A stretch of 64,000 bases of DNA from Halobacterium sp. KA-4 (GTDB lineage: Archaea; Halobacteriota; Halobacteria; Halobacteriales; Halobacteriaceae), in contig NZ_JAJJZG010000005.1 of NCBI RefSeq assembly GCF_021028995.1, positions 1-64,000 on the forward strand. The letters are read 5' to 3'. Shown piece by piece: positions 7,022-16,368 of this stretch. Numbering within the stretch: position 1 is the first letter of the stretch; every line of letters starts with the position of its first letter. The translations under genes and the position numbers were made by a program. Below the pieces are notes generated by a model, which saw nothing but the letters and a program-made list of their open reading frames with translations, ran no database searches and was not told the origin of the DNA.

Positions 7022-9799
7022 ATGGGTCCCGAGTCGGAGGCGACGACGCGGTCGGCAGACGAGGACCATCAGTCCTCTGACCGCGAGATTCTGGACGCGC
7101 TCGACCCCGCTGTTAGCGAGTGGTGGGTCGACCGGTTCGGGAGCCCCAAGCAGGACGGCGGCTGTTTGACGCCGCCGCAGCGCGAGGCGATTCCGCTGAT
7201 ACACGCCAGCGAGAATGCGCTTGTTGCGGCTCCGACGGGCTCCGGAAAGACACTCGCGTCGTTTACGGCCATCCTAAACGAACTATTCGAGCGCGAGCAG
7301 GCCGAGGGCCTAGACAACGCAGTCCACTGTCTGTACGTGTCGCCTCTGAAGTCGCTCGCAAACGACATCGAGCGCAACCTCGCGGAGCCGCTCGACGGCA
7401 TCAGTGAGCGGCTCGCGGAGCGGGGCGTCGAGACGGACGTCCGGCAGGCGATTCGGCACGGCGACACGTCCGACTACGAGCGCCAGCAGATGCTCGAAGA
7501 GACGCCACACATCCTCAACACGACGCCGGAGACGCTCGCGATTCTGTTGAACTCGCCGAAGTTTCGGGAGAAACTCCGAAACGTCGAGTACGTCGTCGTC
7601 GACGAGATTCACAGCCTCGCGGACTCCAAGCGCGGCACCCACCTCTCGGTGAGCCTCGAACGGCTCCAGCGGCTGGCCGGCGACTTCACGCGCATCGGCT
7701 GCTCGGCGACCGTCGAGCCGCTGGCAGACATTGCACGCTATCTCGTCGGATTTGAACGCGAGGAACCACGCTTCTCTGACGAGCCGAGCGGGCACCGCCC
7801 GCGAGGCAACGGCGGCGAAGCCAGAGACTGCGAAATCGTGGACGCGCGGTTCGCCCGCGACTACGACCTCCAGTTGTCGTGCCCGACGCCTGACCTGGTG
7901 AACGCCTCGAAGGGCGCCATCAACGATGCGTTCTACGCGGAACTCGGTGACCTCATCGAAGCCAACGACAGCACGCTCGTATTCACGAACACGCGGTCGG
8001 GCGCCGAGCGCGTCCTCGAGAACCTCCGCGAGCGTGGCGTCGTGAGCGAGGACGAGTCCGCGTGTCACCACGGCAGTCTCTCGAAGGACCGACGCACCGA
8101 GGTCGAGCAGCAGTTGAAGGAGGGGTCGCTGTCAGTGACGACAACCTCGACGAGCCTCGAACTCGGCATTGACATGCCCCACATCGACCTCGTGGTACAA
8201 GTCGGGTCGCCGAAGTCTGTCGCCAGCCTGCTCCAGCGCGTTGGGCGCGCCGGCCACCGACCCGGGAGGACGGTCACGGGCCGCGTCATCGCGCTGGACC
8301 GAGACGAACTCGTAGAGTGCGCGGTGATGCTGCGGCAGGCCGAACTCGGGTTCGTCGACCGTGTGCACATCCCCGAGCGCGCCCACGATGTCGCCGCCCA
8401 GCACGTCTACGGGATGGCCATCGAGGGCCCGCTCCCGGAGGCCGAAGTGCGCGCGACGTTGCGGTCGGCGTATCCCTACCGCGAGTACAGCGACGACGAC
8501 TTCGAACACCTGTTCAGGTATCTCACGGCAGACTACGACGGCCTCAAAGACCGGAACGTCTACGCGAAAATCTGGCGTGACGAGAACGACCCGCCAGGCG
8601 GCGACGACGGCGACCCCGACGACCCCACGTCGGGCACGCACCACTATCCCGACTTCGACATTGGCGAGCGTCTCATCGGGAAGCGGGGCCGGCTCGCACG
8701 CCCGATTCTCCTCCAGAACCTCGGGACGATTCCGGACTCGTTCACGGTGAACGTCTACGTGCGCGGCGACGACGAGTGGGTCGGCCAACTCGACGAGAGC
8801 TACCTCGACACGCTCGAAGCCGGCGACGTGTTCGTGCTCGGCGGCGACCGATTCGCGCACCGATACCGCCGCGGGTCGAAGGTGTACGTCGACCGCACGA
8901 GCGAGCGCGCGACCGTACCGTCGTGGTTCTCCGAGCGCCTCCCGCTCTCGTACGACCTCGGCCGGGAAATCGCGCACTTCCAGGCCGACCTCCTCGACGA
9001 GTACGAGGACGGTGGTGCAGCGGCAGTCCGGCGCTGGCTCCGGGAGTTCCCCGTGGACGCGAACGCAGTCAGGGCGCTCGCCCGAATGTACGACGACCAG
9101 ATTCAGTACGCGGGCACAGAGAGCGTCAGTACGACCGAGCGCATCGCCATAGAGGAGGTGAAAGACCGCGACGAGTACCGTCGGCGCTACCACGTCCGGA
9201 CGCCGTACGGCCGCCGGTTCAACGACGGGCTCTCGCGGCTGCTCGCCTATCGCTGTGCGAACGAAGCGAACGCGAACGTCGCCGTCTCCGTGGCGGACAA
9301 CGGCTTCACGCTCGCGATGCCACTGAACCGGAAAGTCGACGTCGCCGAGTTGCTCCGCCAAACTGACCCCAACAACGTGCGCGAAATGCTGCGCGCGGCG
9401 CTGGACGGCACTGACCTCCTGCAGCGGTACTTCCGCATCGACGCGACGCGCGCGTTGCTCGTGTTGAAGCGCTACAAGGGGCGCGAGAAGTCCGCGAGCA
9501 AACAACAGGTCGCCAGCGAGATGCTGCTCGGGTTCGCCGAAGACCTCGAAGACTTCGCAGTGCTGGATGAGACGTACCGCGAACTCATCGAGGACAAACT
9601 CAACCTCGCGGGCGTCCGCGAAGTGCTCTCGGCGCTGCAGTCGGGCGACGTCGAAGTCACCGAGACAACCCTGAAGTCACCGTCGCCGCTATCGTTCGGG
9701 CTGGCGACGCTCTCGGCCAGCGACGTCGTGCTCGCCGACGACGAGGACGCGGTGCTCCGGGCGTTCCACGAGCGCGTCCGCGAGCAGGTCGACGACTGA
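7022..9799 (+). CDS. Lhr-family DEAD/DEAH-box ATP-dependent helicase
   Basis: 925 residues. The Q-motif region is followed by Walker A (APTGSGKT, residues 70-77), motif II DEIH (about 194), a SAT-like motif (GCSATVEPLAD), motif IV (TLVFTNTRSGAERV), motif V (TTTSTSLELGIDMPHIDLV) and motif VI (LLQRVGRAGHRPG). This set and the long C-terminal winged-helix and barrel region are those of Lhr (large helicase-related) superfamily 2 helicases, which translocate 3'-5' on DNA and act in repair. The start is the first ATG in frame. Transcribed away from the RNase Z-like gene, with repeat copy B between them. Confidence 0.93.
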   Translation: MGPESEATTRSADEDHQSSDREILDALDPAVSEWWVDRFGSPKQDGGCLTPPQREAIPLIHASENALVAAPTGSGKTLASFTAILNELFEREQAEGLDNAVHCLYVSPLKSLANDIERNLAEPLDGISERLAERGVETDVRQAIRHGDTSDYERQQMLEETPHILNTTPETLAILLNSPKFREKLRNVEYVVVDEIHSLADSKRGTHLSVSLERLQRLAGDFTRIGCSATVEPLADIARYLVGFEREEPRFSDEPSGHRPRGNGGEARDCEIVDARFARDYDLQLSCPTPDLVNASKGAINDAFYAELGDLIEANDSTLVFTNTRSGAERVLENLRERGVVSEDESACHHGSLSKDRRTEVEQQLKEGSLSVTTTSTSLELGIDMPHIDLVVQVGSPKSVASLLQRVGRAGHRPGRTVTGRVIALDRDELVECAVMLRQAELGFVDRVHIPERAHDVAAQHVYGMAIEGPLPEAEVRATLRSAYPYREYSDDDFEHLFRYLTADYDGLKDRNVYAKIWRDENDPPGGDDGDPDDPTSGTHHYPDFDIGERLIGKRGRLARPILLQNLGTIPDSFTVNVYVRGDDEWVGQLDESYLDTLEAGDVFVLGGDRFAHRYRRGSKVYVDRTSERATVPSWFSERLPLSYDLGREIAHFQADLLDEYEDGGAAAVRRWLREFPVDANAVRALARMYDDQIQYAGTESVSTTERIAIEEVKDRDEYRRRYHVRTPYGRRFNDGLSRLLAYRCANEANANVAVSVADNGFTLAMPLNRKVDVAELLRQTDPNNVREMLRAALDGTDLLQRYFRIDATRALLVLKRYKGREKSASKQQVASEMLLGFAEDLEDFAVLDETYRELIEDKLNLAGVREVLSALQSGDVEVTETTLKSPSPLSFGLATLSASDVVLADDEDAVLRAFHERVREQVDD

Positions 9800-9839
9800 C
9801 TGGCGAAGCGTTCATCCGGAAGTGCGATGTATTTGGGGT

Positions 9840-10112
9840 ATGCCAGTCGTTTTCACGCCGTACCTGAAGCGCGTCGCTGGACGCGACACGGACGACGAGG
9901 AGCAACGCGAAGACGAAGAGGCAAGCGGCGGCCTATCGAAGCGACGGCTCGCCGTCGGCGCAGCCGTCGCAGCGGTCGGCGCGGCGTACACCGCGTGGCG
10001 GTTGCAGCGCACCCAGCAGTTTGAGGAGCGCCGCCAGCAGGCCCAGCAGGCCGAAGCCGCCGAAAGCGACAGCCGGCTCCGGCGGGTCGGCAAAGGCTGG
10101 ATTCGGCGCTGA
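9840..10112 (+). CDS. Small single-pass membrane protein, unknown function
   Basis: 90 residues from ATG 9840. An acidic N-terminal stretch (GRDTDDEEQREDEE) precedes one membrane helix (LAVGAAVAAVGAAYTAWRL, about 36-54), followed by a glutamine- and arginine-rich tail (QRTQQFEERRQQAQQAE) ending in a basic patch. The helix is flanked by KRR on its N-side, suggesting an N-in or reversed topology that cannot be settled here. No recognised family. Confidence 0.65.
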   Translation: MPVVFTPYLKRVAGRDTDDEEQREDEEASGGLSKRRLAVGAAVAAVGAAYTAWRLQRTQQFEERRQQAQQAEAAESDSRLRRVGKGWIRR

Positions 10113-10167
10113 CGGCAGCGGTGTAGAGCGCCGACGCATTAACGGACCGTGCCCCGATAGGTGGGCT

Positions 10168-11274
10168 ATGGTGGGACTGGCTCGCGAGCGGCTGACGGAC
10201 GCAGCTGCGCACTGGTGGTTCTACGTGTTCGCTGTCGTCGGATTCGTCGCCGCCGTGGGCTACGGCTACTACGTCGGGTGGAGTGTCGCTGTCGGACTCG
10301 AAGTCCTCATTCTCCTCTCGCTCGCAGCCACGCTCGTGCACTCCGGCATCGACGCCCACGGCCGGGAGATTAGCCAGGCGGGACTCGTACGAGCAACCGG
10401 ACTGACCGCGCTCACGGGTGTGAGTTTCGCGTTGCTGGCGGTCGCTATCTCGCTCATCTGGCAACTGGAGGGGCACCCGGTCGTCGACACCGAGTTCATG
10501 GTGGTGTTCGCGATGTGGCTCGGACTCGCGGTCGGCGCGCAGGCGAGCCTCTACGCGGTCGGGTCCGAGGAGAAGCGCACGCGGCTGGCGGACCTCGTGA
10601 AGCTACTCACGATGAACCAGCGCGTCCTCCGGCACAACCTCCGCAACGAACTGTCGGTCGTAGACGGCCACCTCCAGAACCTCGAAGAGAAGGTCGGAAG
10701 CGACGACGAGGACGTCGCAATCGCGCGACACCACGTCGACGAACTGCTGGAGACCAGCGAGCGCACACGCCGGATTCTAGGCATTTGGGGGAGCGACGAC
10801 CGCCGCGAACAGGACGCCGGCGCAGTCCTCGCGCACGCCGTCGAACGACTCCGAGAGCGCTACCCGGACGTCGACGTCGAAATTGCGGCCAGCGAAGATG
10901 CGGTGGTGTCGGCTCACTCCGCGCTCGGCGACGCGGTTTACGAGGTGCTCGCGAACGCCGTCGAGCACAACGACGAAGATGTACGCATCTCGGCGTCCGT
11001 GACGAACCCGCCGAGCGACGACGTCGTCTTCGAGGTCGCGGACACGGGGTCGGGCATTCCTGACCACGAGCGGTACATCCTCGACCAACCTGAGGAGACG
11101 ACGCTCTCGCACGCCAGCGGGCTCGGCCTCTGGCTGGTCTACTGGACGGTTCGCGAGTCGGGCGGCACCGTCGACTTCGCCGACGACGCGGACGGGTCGA
11201 CGGTCCGGCTCACACTGCCCGACGCGACAGTACGGCCCGGACTCTGGGGACGGCTCGTGGGCCGTTCCCGATGA
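10168..11274 (+). CDS. Membrane-bound sensor histidine kinase
   Basis: 368 residues from ATG 10168 (the open frame begins earlier but overlaps the preceding gene). About five to six hydrophobic helices occupy residues 14-130. An H-box follows (VLRHNLRNELSVVDGH, around residue 155), in the RHNLRN form typical of haloarchaeal kinases. The C-terminal ATPase domain has an N-box (VLANAVEHNDEDV), G1 (VADTGSGIPDHE) and G2 (LSHASGLGLWLVYW). It should autophosphorylate and pass phosphate to a response regulator; none is adjacent, so the partner is unknown. Confidence 0.9.
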   Translation: MVGLARERLTDAAAHWWFYVFAVVGFVAAVGYGYYVGWSVAVGLEVLILLSLAATLVHSGIDAHGREISQAGLVRATGLTALTGVSFALLAVAISLIWQLEGHPVVDTEFMVVFAMWLGLAVGAQASLYAVGSEEKRTRLADLVKLLTMNQRVLRHNLRNELSVVDGHLQNLEEKVGSDDEDVAIARHHVDELLETSERTRRILGIWGSDDRREQDAGAVLAHAVERLRERYPDVDVEIAASEDAVVSAHSALGDAVYEVLANAVEHNDEDVRISASVTNPPSDDVVFEVADTGSGIPDHERYILDQPEETTLSHASGLGLWLVYWTVRESGGTVDFADDADGSTVRLTLPDATVRPGLWGRLVGRSR

Positions 11275-11279
11275 TTGTG

Positions 11280-11795
11280 TCAGTCGAGGTACGGCTGTAG
11301 CACGGCACCGAAGCCCGTGATGCCGATGGCGACCGCGAGGATGCTGCCGACGCCGGTCGCCGCGAGCGCGCCGTTGATTGTCGCAGCGACGAGCAGCGGT
11401 TTGAGCCAGCCGTCTTCGTGGCCGACCAGCCGGTCGGCGATGGCGAGGTAGGCGACGGCGGCTCCGACCGCCCAGACGACGTACGCGACGAGCAACAGCG
11501 GGAACGCGACGACGATGCCGATGATGGTGAACACGAGCACCAGCGCCGCCACGAACAGCCCGACGACGCAGAGGAGACCGTGCGCGAACGAACCGGCTGG
11601 GTCGTCGAGGACGCGCGCCATCAGGCGCTCGGTGCGTTCGGGAAACACCGCGACCGCGATAGCGCCGACCACCAGCGTCGTCAGGAACGCGCCAACCGCG
11701 CCGCCAACGAGCCCCTGCCCGATGGTGACGTCGACGTCGAATCCGGAGCCCGCCTGCGCTACCAACTTCGTTGCCGCGACTGCGAGGACCTGCAT
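11280..11795 (-). CDS. Multi-pass membrane protein, unknown function
   Basis: 171 residues from ATG 11795. A possible N-terminal signal or first helix is followed by about four further helices (VGGAVGAFLTTLVVGAIAVAVF, GLLCVVGLFVAALVLVFTIIGIVV, LLLVAYVVWAVGAAVAYLAI, ATGVGSILAVAIGITG). The pattern resembles the membrane part of polymer-forming (bactofilin)-associated haloarchaeal proteins but lacks the soluble domain. Five bp separate its stop from that of the convergent kinase. Confidence 0.65.
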   Translation of the reverse strand: MQVLAVAATKLVAQAGSGFDVDVTIGQGLVGGAVGAFLTTLVVGAIAVAVFPERTERLMARVLDDPAGSFAHGLLCVVGLFVAALVLVFTIIGIVVAFPLLLVAYVVWAVGAAVAYLAIADRLVGHEDGWLKPLLVAATINGALAATGVGSILAVAIGITGFGAVLQPYLD

Positions 11796-11883
11796 CGTGT
11801 GTTGGGTTCGCCACGCACCGAGATAAAGGCAGAGGCGACGGCCACCCGTATTCATATCCGAGCGTCGGCCGAACGTCGACGCG

Positions 11884-12897
11884 ATGCGTGCCGCAGCATT
11901 CACCGAATTGACCGGACCGGACGGCGTCGGCGTCGTCGACCAGCCGGACCCCGAACCAGGGGCCGGCGACGCCGTCATCGACGTGGAAGCGTGCGCCATC
12001 AACCGCCACGACCTCTGGATTCTGGAGGGCGACTCTGCGATGGTCGACGCGGACGACCTCCCGTTCGTCAGCGGGCTCGACGTCGCCGGTACCGTCATGG
12101 ACGTCGGGGACGGCGTGACGGCTGTCGAACCCGGAGACCGCGTCGTGCTCTGCCCGAACGAGACGTGTGGGACCTGTCGGTTCTGCCGTGAGGGCCCGGA
12201 GAACCTCTGTGAGGAGTTCTCGCTGTTCCACGGCGGCCTCGCAGAGCAGGCGCGCGTGGACGCCGGCCGACTCGTCGCACTCCCGGACGACGTCGACACG
12301 ACCACCGCGGCAGCCTTGCCGACGGCGTACATGACCGCCTACCACATGCTCCGTCGTGCCGAGGTCGGGCCGAACGACCTCGTGTTCGTGCCTGGCGTCA
12401 CGGGCGGTGTCGGCGTCGCTGCCGTCCAACTCGCGGACGTTCTCGGCGCGCAGACGGTTGGCACGTCGTCTTCGCAAGCGAAGCTCGACCGCGTGACCGA
12501 GTTGGGGCTTGACCATGCGATTCGGTCGACAGATGTCGACGAGATTCGAGAGGAGGTAGAGGCCATTGGCGCGCCGGACGCGGTGCTCAACCACCTCGGC
12601 GGCGAGTACACGGAACTCGGACAGACCGTGCTCCGGCGCGGCGGCCGCATGGTCGTCTGTGGCCGGACCGCGGGCGGGCGCTCGGAAATCGACGTTCCGG
12701 ACCTCTTCCTCGGGCACAAGCGAATCATCGGCTCCACGATGGGGACACAGCCCGACCTACAGCGGCTCGTCGACCTCGTCGCAGCTGGTGACCTCGCGCC
12801 GGAAGTCGCCGACACCTATCCGCTCGCCGAAACCGGCGACGCGTTTGCCGCGATGCAGGACCGCGACACCGTCGGCAAGCTCGTCGTCACGCCCTAA
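11884..12897 (+). CDS. adh: Zinc-dependent alcohol dehydrogenase (MDR superfamily)
   Basis: 337 residues. The N-terminal GroES-like domain has the catalytic cysteine (CAINRHD) and the structural-zinc cysteine cluster (CPNETCGTCRFCREGPENLC, about 85-104). The Rossmann domain carries GVTGGVGVAAVQLA and binds NAD(P). Such enzymes oxidise or reduce alcohols and aldehydes or act as quinone reductases; the two zinc sites favour alcohol dehydrogenase. Divergent from the membrane protein, with 88 bp between starts for both promoters. Confidence 0.88.
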   Translation: MRAAAFTELTGPDGVGVVDQPDPEPGAGDAVIDVEACAINRHDLWILEGDSAMVDADDLPFVSGLDVAGTVMDVGDGVTAVEPGDRVVLCPNETCGTCRFCREGPENLCEEFSLFHGGLAEQARVDAGRLVALPDDVDTTTAAALPTAYMTAYHMLRRAEVGPNDLVFVPGVTGGVGVAAVQLADVLGAQTVGTSSSQAKLDRVTELGLDHAIRSTDVDEIREEVEAIGAPDAVLNHLGGEYTELGQTVLRRGGRMVVCGRTAGGRSEIDVPDLFLGHKRIIGSTMGTQPDLQRLVDLVAAGDLAPEVADTYPLAETGDAFAAMQDRDTVGKLVVTP

Positions 12898-12993
12898 GAG
12901 AAGCGAACCGCGCCATCAATCGAGGCTAATTCAATCGCAACGTGTAACAGAACGGCCATCGTCGTTTTCCGCGGGCAGCCAGTTTCTTCGGTG

Positions 12994-13578
12994 ATGCGCG
13001 CTGGACGGGCAGTCAGTCCCGTCGTCGGAGTCGCACTCATGGTAGCTATCACCGTCGTGCTGGCAGCGACGGTGCTGGTGGCCGTACCGGCCATCGGAGA
13101 CATCGAGATGCCATCGTTCGCGGACGGCGACTCCGACGACGAACCGAACGAGGTACAGACCGAACTCATTCGCGCAGCCGACGGTGAATCGGGTAAACTC
13201 GACGACCACTACATTCGCGTCCACATCGAGGAGGGCTCGAACGCCGTCGGGAACTCCCTGAACCAGCTACACGTCGCGTACCCGAGTTCGGCCGACGCGA
13301 GCAACGTCACGGGCTCAGACGTCGAGCGCGTCGGCATCGACAAAGACGGCGACGGCGTCCTCGAAGCCGACGCCATGGTCGACCTGAGCGGGCTCTCGAC
13401 CAGCGACGACGGCAGCACTCTCGACGTCACCTTCAACGGGAACCACAACATCGAAGCCGGCGACTGGATCGTCTTGGACGTCTCGGACGTGCAGAATCCA
13501 GCGCCCGACGGCGAGTACAACGTCTCCATGGACGTCAACGGCGACGTGACCAAGGACGGCGTACTGACTATTGAATAG
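12994..13578 (+). CDS. Type IV pilin-like secreted protein with class III signal peptide
   Basis: 194 residues from ATG 12994; a GTG directly in front (12991) is the alternative. The N-terminus RAGRAVSPVVGVALMVAITVVLAATVLVA is the classic archaeal pilin signal: prepilin peptidase PibD should cut before the hydrophobic helix, after GR or AGRA. The rest is acidic and beta-rich (PSSADASNVTGSDVERVGIDKDGDG), consistent with an extracellular domain. No pil assembly genes are nearby, so it is an orphan substrate for an assembly system encoded elsewhere. Confidence 0.85.
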   Translation: MRAGRAVSPVVGVALMVAITVVLAATVLVAVPAIGDIEMPSFADGDSDDEPNEVQTELIRAADGESGKLDDHYIRVHIEEGSNAVGNSLNQLHVAYPSSADASNVTGSDVERVGIDKDGDGVLEADAMVDLSGLSTSDDGSTLDVTFNGNHNIEAGDWIVLDVSDVQNPAPDGEYNVSMDVNGDVTKDGVLTIE

Positions 13579-13582
13579 TCAG
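13564..13582. terminator. Perfect 9-bp inverted repeat across convergent stop codons
   Basis: CTGACTATT-G-AATAGTCAG: two perfect 9-bp arms around a single base. It spans the end of the pilin gene and the TGA of the Dna2-like gene (13579-13581), whose coding regions abut without a gap. It could act as a bidirectional terminator hairpin, although a 1-nt loop forces fraying of the inner pairs. Alternatively it is a protein-binding palindrome, since its right half repeats 11 bp of the TetR operator at 25727. Confidence 0.5.
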
Positions 13583-16293
13583 GAGAGCGACGCCCACTCG
13601 ACCATCCGGTCGTACAGCGGCTCCGAGCGAAGCGCCCTCTCGTCGCCGACGAGAACGAGGCTCTTCTTCGCGCGAGTGAGCGCGACGTTCACGCGACGGT
13701 GGTCCTCGAAAATGGGGCCGTCGAGGCTCCCAGTCGCGACGAACGACACGACGATGACTTCCTTCGAGGAACCCTGGAAGCGGTCGACCGTGTCCACGGC
13801 GACACCGTCGGGGACATGCCGCCCGATTTCCGCGACCTGCGCGCGGAAGGGCGCGATGACGCCGATATCCTCGGGGTCGACGCCAGCGGCGACGTACTCG
13901 CGGGTGATGTCGCCGACGCGTTCTGCCTCTCTGGGGTCGACGTGTGCGTCGCTCGTCCCGGGCACGTCGTGGAAGGTGACACCATTCTGGACCGCGCCGC
14001 CAGTCTCCACGCCGAGGTCCGCGAGCGTCTGCGCGGCCACTTCGGCCGTCGCGGGGCGGAGTTGGCCGTCGTAGAACTCCTCCGAGGAGAACGCCTGGAT
14101 GCGCTGGCTCATCCGGTACTGCTGGTCGAGCATCACGGACGCCTCCGGGTAGGTGTCGTGGAGGCGCTCGAACAGCGACGTCGACAGCCGGCCGCCCGAG
14201 CGCACGACGGGCGGAAGCTGTTCGTGGTCACCGACGAGCACGAAACGCTCGCCGCGGTTGATAGCTGCGAGCGTGTCCGGCTCGGTGAGCTGGCTCGCCT
14301 CGTCGACGAGCACTACGTCGAACTCCTGCTCACGCATCACCCGGGAACCACACGTCGCGGTCGTCGCGGCGACGACCTCTGCGGTCTGGAGTGCTCGCGC
14401 GCACTCCGCTGGGTCGCCGGACTGGTTCAGCCGGAGGTCCCGCATGTCCTCGCGGACGCCCGTCGACGTCCCGACGCGGACGATGTCCTCGTGCCCTTGC
14501 TCCCGCAGGGCTTCGAGGGCGTTGTCGACGGCGCGGTTCGTGAACGCCGACAGCAGTACGCGGTCACCGCGGTCGACGAATTCCCGAATCAGGGTCGCGA
14601 TGGTGTACGTCTTCCCGGTGCCGGGCGGACCGTGGACGAGCGCGAAGTCCTCGGCGTTCAACGCCTTGCTGACGGCTTCGTTCTGCGCGTCGTTGTTATC
14701 GACGACGCTGTACTCGTCGTCCGCAAAGTCCGGGCTCTCGCGGTCGAACAGCACGTCTTTGCGGCGCTGGTCGCCCTTCAGGAGCCCGTCGTGGAGTGCG
14801 GTGAGCATCCGGTCGACGCTTAACTCGGAGGGGTAGACGTCGAGCCGACGGAGGTCGACGGGCTCGTCGGCGGTGACGACGACGCGGTCCGGTGCGAGCG
14901 TCTCCACGCGCGCCATCTCCGCGGTCCCCCGCACGGGGTCGCCGTCGGAGGCGAGCACGCGGTCGCCCTGTCGAATCTTGGACGCCGCGGCGGTCGGTCG
15001 CTTTGCGGTCAGCCGCCAGCGGCCGTCCGGCAGCTCCTCGTTGCCCGCAGGTTCGAGGTCCACGACTGCGCGGTCGTCGGCCGCGCGCTCTTCGGCCGTC
15101 TGCTCCCAGAGCTTGCGGTACTCGTCGTGGACGGAGTCGCGCTCGCGCTCGATTGCGGCGTAGATGTCGTCGAAGTACGCGCGTTCGTCCTCGGGGAGCG
15201 GTTCGCCGAGTTGGCCGGCCTTCGACTCCTGGTCGAGGCGACCCGACACCACCATGCAGGTGTCCTGCTCGAAGCAGTACTCGCACTTCGCGTCCGCCTC
15301 GAACCCCGTCGGCGGACTGCCCTCGTACTCGATAGCTGCGAGGTGGTTGCGCTGGCGGACGACGAAGTCGAGGAAGCCCTTCCCGATGGAGAACTCCTTG
15401 GCGGGCGAGAGGTCCCCAGACTCCTCACTGCGGTCGACGGCCGCGTTCTTCGTGTACAGGAGGGTTCCGGTGTCGGCGTTCACGCCGCGGTCGTCCAACA
15501 TCAGCGCGTAACACGCCGCCTGCACCTTGTCGTGGAAGCGCGGGTCGCGGTTCGTGTTCTTCCCCGTCTTCAGTTCGACCGGCATCCCGCGACGGATGGC
15601 GTCACAGCGACCCTTGATGCCGAACGTCTCCGAAATCAGGGTGTACTCCGAGCGCCAGTCGTCGCCTGCGCGCCAGCCCTCTGCGGTCTCTTCGGTGGTG
15701 CCGCCGTCCCCGGAGAGGTGGCCCTGTTGGAGCCAGCCCTCGATGGCGGCGGCGTTCGCGCGCACGTCGGCTTCGACTTCTTCGCGGTCACGACCCAGCA
15801 GGCCGAGTTCGAGGCCGGCGTCGTCCACGCGCTCCGCGACGGACTCGTCGAGGTCGCGACCGCGGAGCAGGTCACCGAACACCTCGTGGACGATAGTCCC
15901 CTTCGTCACCGGGTACTTCAGCGGGAGTCCCGAGAGCTTGTTCAGGTAGTAGAGGCGCGGACACTGCACGAACGACCGGATGTTCGTCACGTCCACGAGG
16001 AAGTCCGGCTCGACGACGACGTACGACTCCTTGCTCGTCGAGTACTGGACGTCGCCGTTCCACTCGTCTTCCTCGGCTTCGGTCACCAGCAGGTCCATCC
16101 CGGGTTCGAGGTACTGGACGGCCTCCGTCCACTTCCCCCACAGCGTCACGCGCACGGACGCCCCAGGGTCGTCGGCGGCCGCGTCGCTGTCCGCGTCCGG
16201 CCGGACGTGGACGTCGAGCACGTCCCGGTCGCCGTACTGCGTGTTCACGGACCGCACCTCGTCGACGTCGGTCACCTCGCCCCGTACGTTCAC
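13579..16293 (-). CDS. Dna2-like nuclease-helicase with iron-sulfur cluster
   Basis: 904 residues. An OB-like N-terminal part (MNVRGEVTDVDEVRSVNTQYG...VTLWGKW) is followed by a Cas4/RecB-type nuclease: HEVFGDLL, GRCDAIRRGMPVELKTGK with the D and ExK catalytic residues, and four cysteines (FVQCPRLYYL and CEYCFEQDTC) for a 4Fe-4S cluster. The C-terminal superfamily 1B helicase has Walker A GPPGTGKTYT, motif II DEASQ and motif VI VALTRAKKSLVLVGD. Dna2 proteins trim 5' flaps and resect DNA ends. Convergent with the pilin gene, sharing the inverted repeat at 13564. Confidence 0.92.
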   Translation of the reverse strand: MNVRGEVTDVDEVRSVNTQYGDRDVLDVHVRPDADSDAAADDPGASVRVTLWGKWTEAVQYLEPGMDLLVTEAEEDEWNGDVQYSTSKESYVVVEPDFLVDVTNIRSFVQCPRLYYLNKLSGLPLKYPVTKGTIVHEVFGDLLRGRDLDESVAERVDDAGLELGLLGRDREEVEADVRANAAAIEGWLQQGHLSGDGGTTEETAEGWRAGDDWRSEYTLISETFGIKGRCDAIRRGMPVELKTGKNTNRDPRFHDKVQAACYALMLDDRGVNADTGTLLYTKNAAVDRSEESGDLSPAKEFSIGKGFLDFVVRQRNHLAAIEYEGSPPTGFEADAKCEYCFEQDTCMVVSGRLDQESKAGQLGEPLPEDERAYFDDIYAAIERERDSVHDEYRKLWEQTAEERAADDRAVVDLEPAGNEELPDGRWRLTAKRPTAAASKIRQGDRVLASDGDPVRGTAEMARVETLAPDRVVVTADEPVDLRRLDVYPSELSVDRMLTALHDGLLKGDQRRKDVLFDRESPDFADDEYSVVDNNDAQNEAVSKALNAEDFALVHGPPGTGKTYTIATLIREFVDRGDRVLLSAFTNRAVDNALEALREQGHEDIVRVGTSTGVREDMRDLRLNQSGDPAECARALQTAEVVAATTATCGSRVMREQEFDVVLVDEASQLTEPDTLAAINRGERFVLVGDHEQLPPVVRSGGRLSTSLFERLHDTYPEASVMLDQQYRMSQRIQAFSSEEFYDGQLRPATAEVAAQTLADLGVETGGAVQNGVTFHDVPGTSDAHVDPREAERVGDITREYVAAGVDPEDIGVIAPFRAQVAEIGRHVPDGVAVDTVDRFQGSSKEVIVVSFVATGSLDGPIFEDHRRVNVALTRAKKSLVLVGDERALRSEPLYDRMVEWASLS

Positions 16294-16368
16294 GGGAGAT
16301 GTGTGGGGAGCACCGCGAAAAACCCTGTCGCTCGCGGGAGTCCGGCGACGGAACGACGACCCCGAGGC

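Noticed and set aside
13879-16293. Cas4-like nuclease suggesting a CRISPR adaptation locus
   Set aside because: The nuclease domain is fused to an SF1 helicase in the Dna2 arrangement, and no cas1, cas2 or repeats are near.
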